From: Apostichopus japonicus
Lineage: Eukaryota > Echinodermata > Holothuroidea > Aspidochirotida > Stichopodidae
Assembly (NCBI RefSeq): GCF_037975245.1
Contig: NC_092569.1
Location: forward strand, 26,983,168-27,047,167
Direction of reading: 5' to 3'
DNA: 64,000 nucleotides
Shown one piece after another: positions 1-14,583 of this stretch (position 1 is its first letter; each line of letters opens with the position of its first letter). The position numbers were made by a program, and so were the translations under genes. The notes beneath the pieces were generated by a model. The model saw only the letters and a list, made by a program, of their open reading frames with translations. It did not search any database and was not told the DNA's origin.

Positions 1-1002
1 TGCAATATGACCACACACTGAAAATCACAGAATTGTAGAAAATAGAAAGAATGTTTCTACTGATGTTGAAGGTGTTCAATTTTCGCAAGCAATAGAGTCT
101 TGGATTGATCCGTCTTACCAAATATACCTATCACCATGGTGATCATTGCACAAAATTACAAAGCTAGAGATGCAAACGGGATAGGGAAGTATATATTTGG
201 GAAAACTGTTTATTGCTACTTTCAATATATGCCAATGTTAAAATTTCATTAATATAATCAGTATACGTTCTCATTTTCTTTCATAAATTGGGCGTGAAAG
301 TGTGTGTTTTCTTTCGTAAATGCAACACATAGCAACCTTTGCATAATTATATTCAAAGATACGGTTGATTTTTTGAAGGACAAATTAACAACCTATGCAT
401 AGTTTCAGTGTTTATGCTTAGAGCAAACTTAATTTAAAAAACAAAATGATACATAATTGAAAATGTTGAAAATTTATTCCTACCTTGTCATAAAACAGTA
501 GAGATGCATAAGTATCATTGTAAGAACTATACTAATTAAATTAAATTAACTGGAAATAAACATGGCTTATAAATAATGATAATAATAATAATAATAGTAC
601 AATTTTAGGTCTCATGTTAGAACAAAATTACTTGTGATGACAGTTAGCGGGATTATATATGTATTTATTTTATAGTTTGTGTATAACTATATCCTCACAA
701 TTTTACTCATTGGTCCTAAACTTAATAGCAAACATTGTCCCTAATGCTTTTCAATCGTGCGACCGGTTAAAGCACTAAAATTTCAAAGTTCACTACTTCA
801 AAGTCCATGATACAACGATGAACCCTTTCTATTAACTAAACTCACTACATGTTATGTATAGGGAGATGAGGTATTTTACTTCAACCCACATCAGAATGTG
901 AGGAGATGTGTTAGTGGGTGCGTGAGTGTGTCTGTGAGTGAGCAAAAACGTGTGTCGCGAAATGTCATCCTTTGTAGCAAACTAGGATTCCAAAGTTAAA
1001 GC
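1..1002. other. AT-rich non-genic stretch
   Basis: No ORF of substance and no repeat beyond a short (AAT)n near 577-594. Confidence 0.6.
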
Positions 1003-1490
1003 AGCATTTTGCGTTGGGTCGCTTTTTTCCACCTTTTTAACATGTGCATCGATTTTTTTACATGTATCAATCATAAAACAGCAAACTAAGATACCATCCA
1101 AGTTTCATCCTGCCAAGAGCGTTAATTAGCGAGTAATTAACGATTTATATCGATAACGAGTAAAAGTGTCCTCGACAAAGTTTTCATATCTCCAAATCCA
1201 CTAGTTTGAATTCCACCAATCAGTGAATAGTATGTTTATTCATGTGCATTTTGCGTTTGGTCGCCGTTTTCTACTTTTTTGACATGTCCATCGAGTTTTT
1301 TACATACATCAAATCACAAAACAGCAAATTAAGATATTAGCCACGTTTTTCCCTGCCAAAAACGTTAATTGGCGAGTATTCCACATACAAAATTAAATCG
1401 CATTCAGTTCCCAAACCCACTAGTTTGAATTCAACCAATCAGAGATGCAGGTTTAGTTATGAGCCGTTGCTAAAAATAGATTCAAGACTT
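1003..1490. repeat. Diverged tandem duplication, about 240 bp
   Basis: GCATTTTGCGTTGGGTCGC...CACTAGTTTGAATTCCACCAATCAG is repeated as GCATTTTGCGTTTGGTCGC...CACTAGTTTGAATTCAACCAATCAG. A third start (GACTTTGCGTTGG) appears at the end. Confidence 0.75.
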
Positions 1491-2593
<1,103 letters not shown>

Positions 2594-2839
2594 GTCTGTC
2601 TGCCTGTCTATCTCTCTTTTAAAGATCAATGTGTAGGCTTTTGCAACCTGTAACCGAACAATGCTAGTCCTGTTGAGTGACATATTTGTCTAGAGGTCAA
2701 TCATAATATTAACCAGCTTGAAATAATATATAGATTCTAAAACCGTATCTCGAAAGAGGTACGGTTCAAAATGAAATGGAAATTAACGACCAAGGCAACT
2801 GAGCATATTTATTTGAAACGGCAATGATTTGGAAAATCC

Positions 2840-2985
2840 ACAATAGTGAAAAAAATCTTACAGCCTCCATTGGGATTCGATTCCGGGCGTCCCACTTTAT
2901 ACGTGGACACCCTTACCAACTAGGCCATGGACATTGATTGTATGTGCAGAGTTTCTTAACTAGTAACGAAGGTCGAAGTTGTATG
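2840..2985 (-). mobile_element. tRNA-derived SINE (family A), copy 1
   Basis: The antisense head holds GGGATTCGATTCCGGG (T-arm), an anticodon-like stem GTCCAC...GTGGGAC and an A-box-like TGGCCTAGTTGGTAAGG on the minus strand. The tail CACAATAGTGAAAAAAATC matches the other two copies. Confidence 0.65.
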
Positions 2986-3009
2986 TATGTATGTATATGT
3001 ATGTATATG

Positions 3010-3105
3010 TGATCTTCCCGCAAGCAGGAACTCGCGAAAGAAGCCATGGAGGCTTGTAGACTCGCAAGCTGACCGAAGCCAATCTCTCGGCACACATCCT
3101 CCCGG
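3010..3105 (-). repeat. SINE family B tail fragment
   Basis: The reverse complement reads GAGATTGGCTTCGGTCAGC, then GGCTTCTTTCGCGAGTTCC, as at 33.9-34.05 kb, preceded on the plus strand by a TATGTATG run. Confidence 0.6.
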
Positions 3106-3435
3106 CACACACAAGTTGATTGCAATTTTTATTGCATAGCGTCAATGGTGGGTATCGAGACATCACACGCAATATCAAGTTATGCCCAAATGCACTTTAT
3201 AACCGTTTTGTATCATTAACCACAGATCGGGATACTGTAAAATTACTCATAATCACAGTGAAAATTGTGACCCATAAATTGTGGGTTGTATTCTCGTAAG
3301 GTGCATGTACGTATGCACATAATATGTCTCATTACTCATGTACTAGAAATATTAAATGCATGTGTTTATCACGTGAACAATGTTGCTTTTTGTGCTATTT
3401 TTACTGTTTTCACAATAGTTGCAAATAAATATCTA

Positions 3436-3660
3436 TCATCCATCCATCCACCTATCCACCTATCCACCCATTCACCCACCCACCCACCCACCCATCCACC
3501 CATCCACCCATCCACCCATCCGATAGATGCGGACGTCAGCCCGCCCGTCCGTCCGTCCGTCCATCCATCCCTCCATCCGTCCATCAATACATCTCTCTAT
3601 CTATCTATCTACTATCTATCTACCTATCTATCTACCTATATCCTATCTAACCTTCAATAC
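3436..3660. repeat. CCAT/CACC/CCGT/CTAT tetranucleotide mosaic
   Basis: Runs of CCAT, CACC, CCGT and CTAT units succeed one another; long ORFs on both strands here are artefacts of the repeat. Confidence 0.95.
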
Positions 3661-4184
3661 TTGGAATGAAGTGGAATGAAGAGTACAAATGTAACGCTAT
3701 GAACGTATGACGGTAGATAAGTGTGAGATGCATTGATAGAAATCGAACCAAATAAACCAAGTATATACAGGAAGCGGATTAAGGAGCAAAGAACGGATTA
3801 CATATATTTGTAGAACTGGTAGTTGTTAAGGGGTCCCAAGTCTTTATTGAGACCGGTGATATGAGACTTAATAAGAAGATCCAATCGATTTCTTTTCAAT
3901 TACGTTCAGTAACGGATTTAAAGTTTGGAGCAAATGAAAGACATTTTAATGTTTTGAGAAAAGATCTTGAAGATTGAAATGTTCGGAAGCAGTGAATCCT
4001 GGAAAATTATAACTTAATTAGATTTTGTGTGATTATTGACACGTAAGCGGAACCGAGAACCTGTTTCACTTACATGATTACTCTCCTTGCAAAGAACACA
4101 GTAGAATATTTACATGACATTGTTAGCATCACAAGAGAGGAAAGGGGTCATAGATCAAAGTCAACATTGGGAATTTTAACCACG
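3661..4184. other. Non-genic stretch
   Basis: Nothing recognisable before SINE copy 2. Confidence 0.5.
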
Positions 4185-4318
4185 GTGCTCGGGGTAAAAT
4201 GGGGGCATAATTGGCACCGCGGTTTTCCGCATGTATATACGCATATAAAGCAGGCCCCGGTTCGAATCCCGGTGGAATTTTTTCACTGTTCTGGATTTTA
4301 CAACTCATTACGATTTTC

Positions 4319-4320
<2 letters not shown>
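4185..4320 (+). mobile_element. tRNA-derived SINE (family A), copy 2, ending in (TA)n
   Basis: In the sense orientation it reads CGCATATAAAGCAGGCCC, then GGTTCGAATCCCGGTGGAA and TTTTTTCACTGTTCTGG, directly followed by a (TA)n tract at 4322. The 5' half of the tRNA-like head is decayed. Confidence 0.6.

Positions 4321-4321
<1 letters not shown>

Positions 4322-4403
<82 letters not shown>
4322..4403. repeat. (TA)n microsatellite
   Basis: Pure TA directly after a SINE family A copy. Confidence 0.98.
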
Positions 4404-4405
<2 letters not shown>

Positions 4406-4510
4406 TAAGTGATTGGAAGTAAAACAGCCAATGTTTGGTTTTTGCAGAGCTTTCGAGCAAAACTAGCTCTTCTTCAGTGCATGATCACCGAAAGTGACAA
4501 GGAGTAGCAG

Positions 4511-4511
<1 letters not shown>

Positions 4512-4609
<98 letters not shown>
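4512..4609. repeat. (TA)n microsatellite with interruptions
   Basis: TA with three TTTA/AAAT interruptions. Confidence 0.97.
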
Positions 4610-5534
4610 CAAAAAAAATAAAATGTTGTAGGGAATCACTTCGTTTTTCTTCGCGTTAGGCTCTCCATGCACGCAAAATAACAGAGGCTTTGTTTCTAAT
4701 TTCCTGGATACTTTCATATATATCACAGCCGATGCTTGTAACAACGAGAACGTTGGTTCTGAGTCATTTCAGTTCAAATTAACAACATTTAGAGGCACAG
4801 TTTTATACCTGCTCATTCATGTTCACTTAGAACAACAAAAGTATCATCTAACAACCAAGTGAAAAATACGAAACTTGTCAAGTTATTGTTGACGTGCTTT
4901 TGCGCGTGCTTTGCGTGTTTTACGCGTAACTTGACAACGCGTGAAAATATTACGATGATATAGTCGCGTTGACTATGGTCACGCTATATAGCGGTACATG
5001 CTGGTGAGAAATTTCCATATGGTCGAGTTGTTGCGTTGCGCAAAACTTGACAACACGTGTAAAGTACGATATTGGTCGACTTTACACATGCATAACATCT
5101 TGACATAGTTACCAAACTGTCGAATTGTTGCGTTATACCATAACACGGTTACAATTCTTATGTCCCATCAGAACCACCGTATACAACGCAAATGGGTGAG
5201 CTACTTTCAGTTTAATCGACCAGAACTCAAGTTCCAAGAATCATTTGTATCATCAATCAACATTGGCTAATGTAAAATTATATTTTTGTTACATTTTACC
5301 AGCCTATGATAACTTTTAGGTTGATTTTTTAATTATAAATTTATGACTGCCTAAGTTAATCCATTCAAGTTGTTAGAGTCTGAAATCAAAACAGCTTTGT
5401 GAAACGATAAACAGATTGTTTCAAGTCATTGAAGCAGTTACCTGGCACAGAATTTCAACGGTGGGATACTGGGAGGGGGTATATATTGTGCAAATAAACC
5501 CCAACGACTGATTTAGATAAGTGACTTTATCCTT
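4610..5534. other. Non-genic stretch with dispersed AACTTGACAAC motifs
   Basis: Between 4870 and 5140 AACTTGACAACGCGTG, its variants and the inverse CTTGTCAAGTTA recur; possibly an old inverted-repeat element. The rest is unremarkable. Confidence 0.45.
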
Positions 5535-6463
<929 letters not shown>

Positions 6464-6558
<95 letters not shown>

Positions 6559-6559
6559 T
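6464..6559. repeat. (TA)n microsatellite
   Basis: Pure TA except one TTTA near the end. Confidence 0.98.
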
Positions 6560-6632
6560 GCAATATATTGCAATTATCCCAACAAATTATTGAAGAGAAC
6601 CCTTAACAAGGTCTGTAAGCATTCCCAGGGAG

Positions 6633-7241
6633 AAATTGCTTCAAAATCAACATAGGGAGGTGAAAGAAAATCGTATTCCCATTGTCCTTACGCACAGCGA
6701 TCAGGTCGATCCATTCACTAGGCTGGTCAAAAATGAACAGAACACGTTGAACTTGGGAGTCGATATGGATGACATTTTTATTAACTCCACTGTAGTTGGT
6801 AGAAGCTTACAACCTCCCAGCCTACATCACATCCTTGTTAAGAGTCGTTTTTTCCCTCCACCGACACTTCCCTACCCAAGGGGAATATTAAATGTGGTAA
6901 AGCCCGGTGTAAGGTCTGTCATAATATGATCACGGACCCTGACATTCATCTCTCTCCCTCAGCGGTGTGTTTACATCCAGGCCTATACAACTGTGATACT
7001 CCCTTTGTGATATATATTATCAGTTGTGTTCTCTCTCCTGACATACAGGCCAAACCTCTACTCCTTTTCGTTTACGGCTTAATAATCACAAAAGTACAAT
7101 CCGCAGACTCAACAAAACCAGTTTTCCAGTGGCTGAACATTTTAATCTTCCCCAACACAATATTGACTGTTTAAAGTTTGCAATAATCCTGGGTAATCTG
7201 TCTATACAAGAGAAGCTTGAAGGAAGTCGAATTGATACTTA
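6633..7241 (+). pseudogene. Penelope-like element relic: RT-to-GIY-YIG region with frameshifts
   Basis: The first frame has RIPIVLTHSDQ and HHILVKSRFF, the linker after the reverse transcriptase in Penelope-like elements. Near 6893 a shift leads into CGKARCKVC, the cysteine motif before GIY-YIG, then CDTPFVIYIISC. A further shift near 7068 gives RLRLNNHKSTIRR (the conserved Arg/Asn/His block of the nuclease) and PVAEHFNLPQH, ending at TAA 7239-7241. The order is exactly that of Penelope-like C-termini. At least two frameshifts and no upstream RT show a 5'-truncated dead copy. Confidence 0.78.
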
Positions 7242-8672
7242 AAGTACGTTCACACTGTCATGGTCTCAGTTATGATATGGCCTTTCTTTCCGGGTTCAAG
7301 CACTTTGAGCAGTCTGGGGCTTACGGTAGACTGACGTGATTTCAATCACTCATTTTACTCCTGACGAAGGACTATTTAGGGACTTTCCTTTACAATGGTT
7401 ACCCTTCCTTTCCTACGCCTATACGCTAATGTGGTCTTTGGCAATGGAGCGCTTACAAAAGTGCCATCTGGTTAAAGGACACCCTCAAAGCATTGAAACG
7501 CGACGAACGTCAAGGAACTGTAGTTTTGATAACTGTTGTTTTTTTTGTTAGCTACGAGCTAAGTTGATGGTCGGTAGACGACGTAGCTGTTTCTTGTCAG
7601 AATTAGTTCTCATCAATATATATTGGGATTTTGCTTCATTGCTTGTTTCACGATATCTCAAACACTACCCTAATCTACTCTGATCTCACTTACACCCATA
7701 TGTGGCTGTAAGTTTGACGCCGCAGAACTATTAACATTCAAGGAAAGGTACAAACATTCCCACGATACACATCATTTCACCCTACTCTTTAAGTCCCAGT
7801 TCGGTTGGCCTAAGTAAAGTTATAGTGGAGGCAGCACTGACCCCCCCACCCGCCCCACACCCAACATAAGCACTTTTACACCTACCCTTACCCTAAGTAC
7901 CCGGACAAAACCTCAGGCCTCTCTCCTTAACCCCGGGCAAACCTAACGCCAACAAGACAAGCCCCATTTTTGCTCACATATCCTCCTTCATATGCTCTTT
8001 AGTAGGCTTTATTATGTACTTTAAAGGCATGATGCCCCGCTTTTCCTTTATTTGTACACGGAACGAAAGAGTAAAGGTCAAATCCGGTGACTTGTTAGTG
8101 GTAGATGCGTTTTTTGCCCACTATAACGACTTTGATTTTCCTGTAATATATATCGAAACAACACCCTGTTGAAACACTCTTTATGAATAATGTGAGTAGG
8201 AAATTTCAGCTAAGCAGTTGATTGATATGGTTCGATGTAACATACCTTGAATTATTATCAATGGCATATCATGTATATAGAATAAGACTTACTCGGTGGC
8301 AATTGTTTTCCCCCAAGCAGGTTTGCAATTGTGTGTCAATAGTTTTACGTCATCACCATAGAAACCGTCACTTCGAGGTTACCAAAATGTCTGGATCCAT
8401 TCGTTTGCAACGAAAATATACCCGTTCAAATTTACCCGAAGCTTTTCGTATCTTTGGAATTGGTTCAGACTGTAGCCTATACTGTTTTGCGTATATTCGT
8501 TCGAGACTCGTGAACTCGCGTCGTGAAGTTGATTTTAATGTACCTATTCCACAAAACGAATTCCAATTTCAATAGAACGGCTCACACGAACCCAATGTAG
8601 CGTATGTATCATAAGTAAGGTCAACATGTGATCCAAGCATTAAAATTAAAGTTAGGGCGTTTGAAGGGTAAC
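7242..8672. other. Region downstream of the Penelope-like relic
   Basis: 7350-7380 has CTCCTGACGAAGG, reminiscent of Penelope 3' ends. 7830-7960 is C-rich. The 117-codon ORF at 8222-8575 is not recognised and has no coding support. Confidence 0.45.
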
Positions 8673-8680
8673 CCCGTAAC

Positions 8681-9069
8681 CAATGGCGGAGCGTCCATAC
8701 AGTCAGGGGGCGGATGCCCCCCCCCCGACGGACTCAAGTGGACTGCTGACGCCCTTTTCAGCTCTTTATACCACTTTTTACTTATTCGCGATTATTGACT
8801 TTTTTTTATTGCACTCCGATCATCTACCTATTGACATTTGTCACATTTTGTTGGTGTAATTTGGCGATGACACCTACTTATTCTTCGTTTATCTGCAACT
8901 TAGCTATGCCCGGAAAGGGTAATTTCCGGCGATCTATTAATTATCTTTACTCAAAAAATTTCTGTACGCTGCGCGCCAACCTGTGGTGGCGCTCCGCTTA
9001 GATAGTGTCGAAACCGCCCCTTCAGACCATTCTCGCCCCTCCTGACCAATACCCCTAGCTCCGCCACTG
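8681..9069. mobile_element. hAT-type MITE, copy 1 (389 bp)
   Basis: The ends are CAATGGCGGAGC and GCTCCGCCACTG (imperfect inverted repeats of hAT form CAGTGGCGG). A perfect 8-bp target duplication CCCGTAAC lies at 8673-8680 and 9070-9077. There is no coding capacity; the short ORF inside is accidental. Confidence 0.88.
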
Positions 9070-9124
9070 CCCGTAACTAGACTTAAGTGTGTAATTCAGT
9101 GTTTGTCTTCGATCTTCCAAGTGA

Positions 9125-9368
9125 TGGTCATTATTGGTGCTGACGTTACAAGCAATCTGATTGGCTGAAAACTTCGTGATTAGCTCAGTGGTTAACGCCG
9201 GTGCCTTTCAATCATATGGTCCCCGGTTCGAGTCACTCCCAGATTAATGTATGTCGTCCAGTTACAGAGTTGTTGACAATTAACAATTCATAATCATGGA
9301 CGTTAAATATGAATGTAAATAGCTTGCGGTTTTGATAAGCCAATGAGGCTTCTTCAAGAGTTCCTGCT
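9125..9368 (+). mobile_element. tRNA-derived SINE (family B), copy 1 of a tandem pair
   Basis: The head has a pol III A-box-like GATTAGCTCAGTGGTTAAC and a B box GGTTCGAGTCACTCC. A unique body follows (GTCGTCCAGTTACAGAGTTG), then a tail GAGGCTTCTTCAAGAGTTCC. It is repeated 244 bp downstream with essentially one change in the overlapping part. Confidence 0.75.
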
Positions 9369-9516
9369 TGGTCATTATTGGCGCTGACGTTACAAGCAAT
9401 CTGATTGGCTGAAAACTTCGTGATTAGCTCAGTGGTTAACGCCGGTGCCTTTCAATCATATGGTCCCCGGTTCGAGTCACTCCCAGATTAATGTATGTCG
9501 TCCAGTTACAGAGTTG

Positions 9517-9517
<1 letters not shown>
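9369..9517 (+). mobile_element. tRNA-derived SINE (family B), copy 2
   Basis: This is a second head with identical A and B boxes, starting 244 bp after copy 1. The body is cut off after CAGTTACAGAGTTG and replaced by a 150-bp (TA)n tract. Confidence 0.75.
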
Positions 9518-9591
<74 letters not shown>

Positions 9592-9598
9592 CATATAT

Positions 9599-9671
<73 letters not shown>
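9518..9671. repeat. (TA)n microsatellite with TACA breaks
   Basis: It directly abuts the truncated SINE at 9369-9517. Confidence 0.98.
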
Positions 9672-9674
<3 letters not shown>

Positions 9675-10410
9675 TAGAGAGTTGTCTGACGATCGCTAAA
9701 ACGCGTGAAACTCCGAGTTACAACTAGTACTAGTGTTCCACTAGTCTCAACTAGTATCAACATATAATATAGATATATATGTATATCTAGATATAATATA
9801 TATGCAGTACCGTACCGACGCCACTGGATAGCAAAACATCACTAGATTGAGCACATTGTGCCGTTGTGGCGGGTGATTAACTATGCACAGAGTTTCACCA
9901 GGACTATAGGCCTACTATATACGCATAAGTAAAACCATACATGGAATACATTCAGTGTATGCATGGTAGGCCTATGTGTGTCATTATACAATCAAATTAT
10001 ACAAGGGATCTAATAGCCTATACCGTTTCATGAGGTTTCGGGAGCTTTGTCATCTTCTTCACTTTACATGATAAAGAGTGTTAAGATGAGCTTCCTTTCA
10101 AAGAAGAGGAAAGGGAGAAAGAGATGCGGAGAGAGACAGGCAGAGGTGGAGAGAGAAACAACTTGAGAGAGAAATATGGTTACGGCTGAATATGCAGGAT
10201 ACGTAAACATCAAACTTCATGTATGGTTATCATTTACTTCAATATGTGTCAATATGCGTTCATAAGGTGAACCATTTATCATAATGTTTGCTTCTCCTTG
10301 AATGAAGTAAGCACTATTGATGATAATGAAAGAAGAAAACGGTTTGTATAAGTAAGGGTCATTAAGGGTCTTATTGTAAGTCTTCGCCTTGCTCGATGAT
10401 CGTCACTACA
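9672..10410. other. Non-genic stretch
   Basis: Several ACTAGT palindromes at 9723-9756 and a GAGA-rich patch at 10090-10165; no gene. Confidence 0.5.
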
Positions 10411-10710
<300 letters not shown>

Positions 10711-13700
10711 ATATTAACAGCATCTTATCTTTGCTACTCAATTCATCCTGGTATGATTTTACATCATCGTCATCTTAATGCCTTTGGAATTATATAGAGT
10801 GGGCGGGCGGAGGAGGCGGGGGGGGGGTGGGGGAGTGGGCGGAGGTAGAGGGGAGATACTCCTCATTGGTAGCTCAGTGAAATATCTCCAATTGGATCAA
10901 TACCATGTTGTGAGGTTGGGTATGCGAGGAAACAAGTTGCATAGCAGTTTACACCAATTCGTGTGTATCGTGGATGTGTCTTCGTGCCTGTTGTCGGTAT
11001 GACCTCAACTAAATCGATCGATGTTCGTTCATGGAAGCGTAGAAGGTGCATCACATTAACGACTTTAATACACATATTACAAACATCCTATACGGCATAA
11101 CATTGCTGTTTTGCGTACCATCTTGCTACCATCTTGACAAAAACGTCAAAACTGATAAATTACCTGTCTTGTAATTTCTTAAGGTTTTCGAAAATTTACG
11201 CAATCACAGTACGACTCGTCCGGAAACGGTGATTTGCAGATGTTGACGTATTGACGAGAAATAAATCAGTCTGCAAAAAAATGCTACGTGTGGTAAGAAC
11301 GATAACTTTATGATTATGTTTGACTTTGTAAGTATTGACAAGTAAGTCGTTAATGAGATATCCCTTCGTTGTACGCCTCCTCCGGGACGCTTCCCCTGTA
11401 CGCCTCCTCCATACCAGAGGCCCATGATACCCAATGAATTTTCAGGTTTTATGTATGTATACGTCTAATAGAAAGGACTTAAAAATGGAGGTAAATCACA
11501 ACTAACAAATTTACACAAATAGTTTCATAACTGATTTTACACGAAGCAAAGTTAGCAACGGTCGGGAATTTGAATCGTACTTTTCTTTTTTATTAAATTT
11601 ATTTATTATTATTTTTCTATTATTATTATTTTTACGGTTTTGCTGCATAAAGTGGTTTTCACAATCAATGTCCCCAGAGCATTGCTAATCACAAACGTCT
11701 ACTTGAACAAAAACAGATTATATTACCTTAGAAATTTGCCTCAGGGATATTTCTTTCCCTTTTAGCTGAACATTTTGTTGAATTGACCACATTCTGTGGG
11801 GAATATATGCTCGTGACGTTTTAAGAAATGATACGGTTGTAGAAAACGATGATATCAGCTATTTATGAGTTTAGTCTGACCCATAGAAAAGAATCACAAA
11901 CGATGTGATATTGGTTATCAAAATCATAGGTTGCGAATGGACAAAATAAACTCAAATCAAGTCAAACAGCAGAAATATTATGACAAAATCCTAATTTTGT
12001 TTTATTAAATAACTTTCTTATTTAGCGAACAAACATTGACAAAGTAATGAAGCAGCCTGTCAATTAACAATATTAAAAGCAAATATTTAAAGAAAAGTTG
12101 AAGGCTGTTGTTTGCCGCTACTTTGAAACATATATGATTTATGATTCATCGATATATTACACTAAACAAGGAATCCTTGGCAACATACATTGTATACATT
12201 TATTGAATGTTTTCAGAAGAAAAATAGAAACTGTATGATAATAAGGTATTCTTCGTTGCTATGCAGCACAAACACAATTATAAGTGATTCAACAATCAAT
12301 GGGCGATTTATCTGTCATAGGTAGTAGGCTCGGTGGCATTAAAATGAACCCAGGGGCGAAACAACCTTCTTCTTTTTTTTGCACTGGGAAGGGATATCTG
12401 GGAAGGGAAGGGATGTTATGTTGTCCAGAGGAGGAACTTTAAGGAAGCGTTGTCCTATTAATTAAACAATAGTTATAGTGCTCTAACACTCGATCTTATT
12501 GCAGGATTTGTTACATTGCACTTCATGCTATTACACTGAGCGGTTAGCTTAGAATTGACATGAGTGGTTACTAAATATATGAATCATTGTCAAGGTGGAC
12601 ATTTTTGCCCGACTTCCCCTCTCCCTCCCCTCCCCTTCCCCGCTGTCTTTACCCTAAATTGTTTTAACCGAAGAAGACTATCTTTTATACATTTACTATG
12701 ACCATATATACGGCAAGGTAATAGGCCTAAGCATCCACGTTATGCACATTTAATACGATGTAAACCACTTCAGTCAGGCCGTTTCACATGATTGTGTAAT
12801 GAAAAACCGATTTTCTTTCGATGTAATCATTGCCTATACAGGAATTTAAGTTTCTTGCGCGCATTGCCAAGTTGTACAATGCTTAGTAATAAGGCACTTG
12901 AGCATCCTTCCCAGGACACTTTCGACTTTACGCTGAAGCGTCAGATTTCTTCATTAGCAAAAGTTTAAAATTGAAAAATGTAAGTTGACAATGTCTTTTT
13001 ACAAATGAAAAGCTGTAAACCAGTTTCCATCTGTTTTTTTTTTAATCAGTGTTCAACAGCCACTGTAAATGCACATCAACAGTTTGTATTAAAAAACAGA
13101 TTTATTTCTGTTTGTTCAAGTAGAATTTTATGTGCCATCAACTTGTAAAAAGTGATGTAATATTCACAATCCTGGTTGTATATAAGTCAAACTCCGTTTG
13201 CAGATTTTTCAGAATTGACAAAGTTACAGTTTGAATACATGGTAAGAAGTTTGTTGTTGAAAGTAAAAAATTATGTATACAACAGAAGCTGCTATTTGTT
13301 TTTAAAGTAATTTGTGTTCCTGGGGGGAATCTTCCGCGGAGAGGAAATTGTTGCAATGAAAAGAGATTCAGAGATAAAAAAAAACATAAAACCAACAGTA
13401 AATCTAAGAGGAATACAATGTGAGAGTCAAATTTAGTAAAGACACATACTTTTATTTTACCAAAATGCCATTTTGATTGGAGTTTTAGACTTTTAGGATA
13501 ACATTTAATCAGTAGATGTGGATTTAGCACGGCAAAACAACTAATGTTACATTATATATTTCACTAATATGTGCCATGGCTACCAATCAGATGTTAATTA
13601 AGATGACTTTGTTTTGGACAGTTGTCATTTGATGAGATCATCTCTTGTGCTGGTTTGCACTCTGCTTACAACTGTTTGTGGGGTACGTAGTAACATAATG

Positions 13701-13777
13701 TGCTCCTTAACTTTATCAAGACATATTCATGACATGCTTTATGTTTGTAACAGTTGAACAACTTTGACCCCCCAAAA
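10711..13777. other. Non-genic stretch
   Basis: A G-rich tract at 10801-10855. The 130-codon minus ORF at 13138-13530 is Leu/Phe/Ser-rich and unrecognised. No supported feature. Confidence 0.5.
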
Positions 13778-13841
13778 TTATTATAACAATAACAATATCA
13801 ATAACAATAACAATTACAATAACAATCATAATAACAATAAC

Positions 13842-13894
<53 letters not shown>

Positions 13895-13975
13895 TAATAA
13901 TAATAACAATAACAATAACAATAACGATAACAATAACAATAATAATAACAATAATATTAATAATAAAAATAATAT
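13778..13975. repeat. (AAT)n/(AAC)n microsatellite
   Basis: A mixture of AATAAC and pure AAT runs; poly-Asn and poly-Ile ORFs are artefacts. Confidence 0.97.
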
Positions 13976-14583
13976 TTTTTCCTTTTTCATTTGCATTCAT
14001 ATCTTCGGCACAACAAATTAGGTTAAAAAAGAAAGATCAATCTATTTCATGACATAGAAAAAAATAATAATAATAATATTTTCCTTTATCAATAGTGCAA
14101 GGAATCTCAGCAGTTTAATTTCTTTGTGCTCTTTGTTATTAGTAAGTATATGCATTTCAACACATAAAAATTAAAGCTGATATTTGAAAGTATTATAATT
14201 TGGAACGCTTTTATTAATTCTACACAGGTTAAAATAGTACTTGGCGTAAAAATTTTGAGGCTATACCATTTCATTTTGTTCTCATATTCATAACCAAAAC
14301 ACACATGTTCGTACTCGACCGCAACTTTTGAATTAAATATTTCGAGATATATTTTATTCCAAATATCTCCTCCAACTTTGCTGCAACGCCAGAGAAGTAC
14401 CGTACCGTGCATGTGATAAATAACTGAATTATGAAACAGACGTTTTTTTTTTCATTGATAATATTACACTATGAACTTGATCTTTTACGAAGCACTGTTA
14501 TGCGTATTCTAGTATAATAATGACACAGATCGTGTCTCGAAAGGTTGAGGAATTGTGGACAACTCTGACATCCACAGGGGTTC
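13976..14583. other. Non-genic stretch
   Basis: The minus ORF at 14107-14412 is not protein-like; nothing else seen. Confidence 0.5.

Noticed and set aside
3286-3669. 127-codon His/Pro/Thr-rich ORF
   Set aside because: Translation of the CCAT/CACC tetranucleotide repeat.
4129-4320. Minus ORF containing PPGFEPGP
   Set aside because: Antisense translation of the tRNA-like SINE head.
4440-4500. Hammerhead ribozyme on the minus strand (CTGAAGA ... GAAA)
   Set aside because: Core words are present but stem II needs an unpaired base and no convincing stems I and III form.
8222-8575. 117-codon ORF
   Set aside because: No recognisable motif, no splice or codon support, and it overlaps ordinary repeat-rich DNA.
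9180-9240. Functional tRNA gene
   Set aside because: A and B boxes are present but no full cloverleaf forms, and the unit is repeated with a SINE body and tail.
13138-13530. 130-codon minus ORF
   Set aside because: Leu/Phe/Ser-rich composition expected from AT-rich noncoding DNA; no family recognised.
13716-14021. Poly-Asn and poly-Ile ORFs
   Set aside because: Artefacts of the AAT/AAC repeat.
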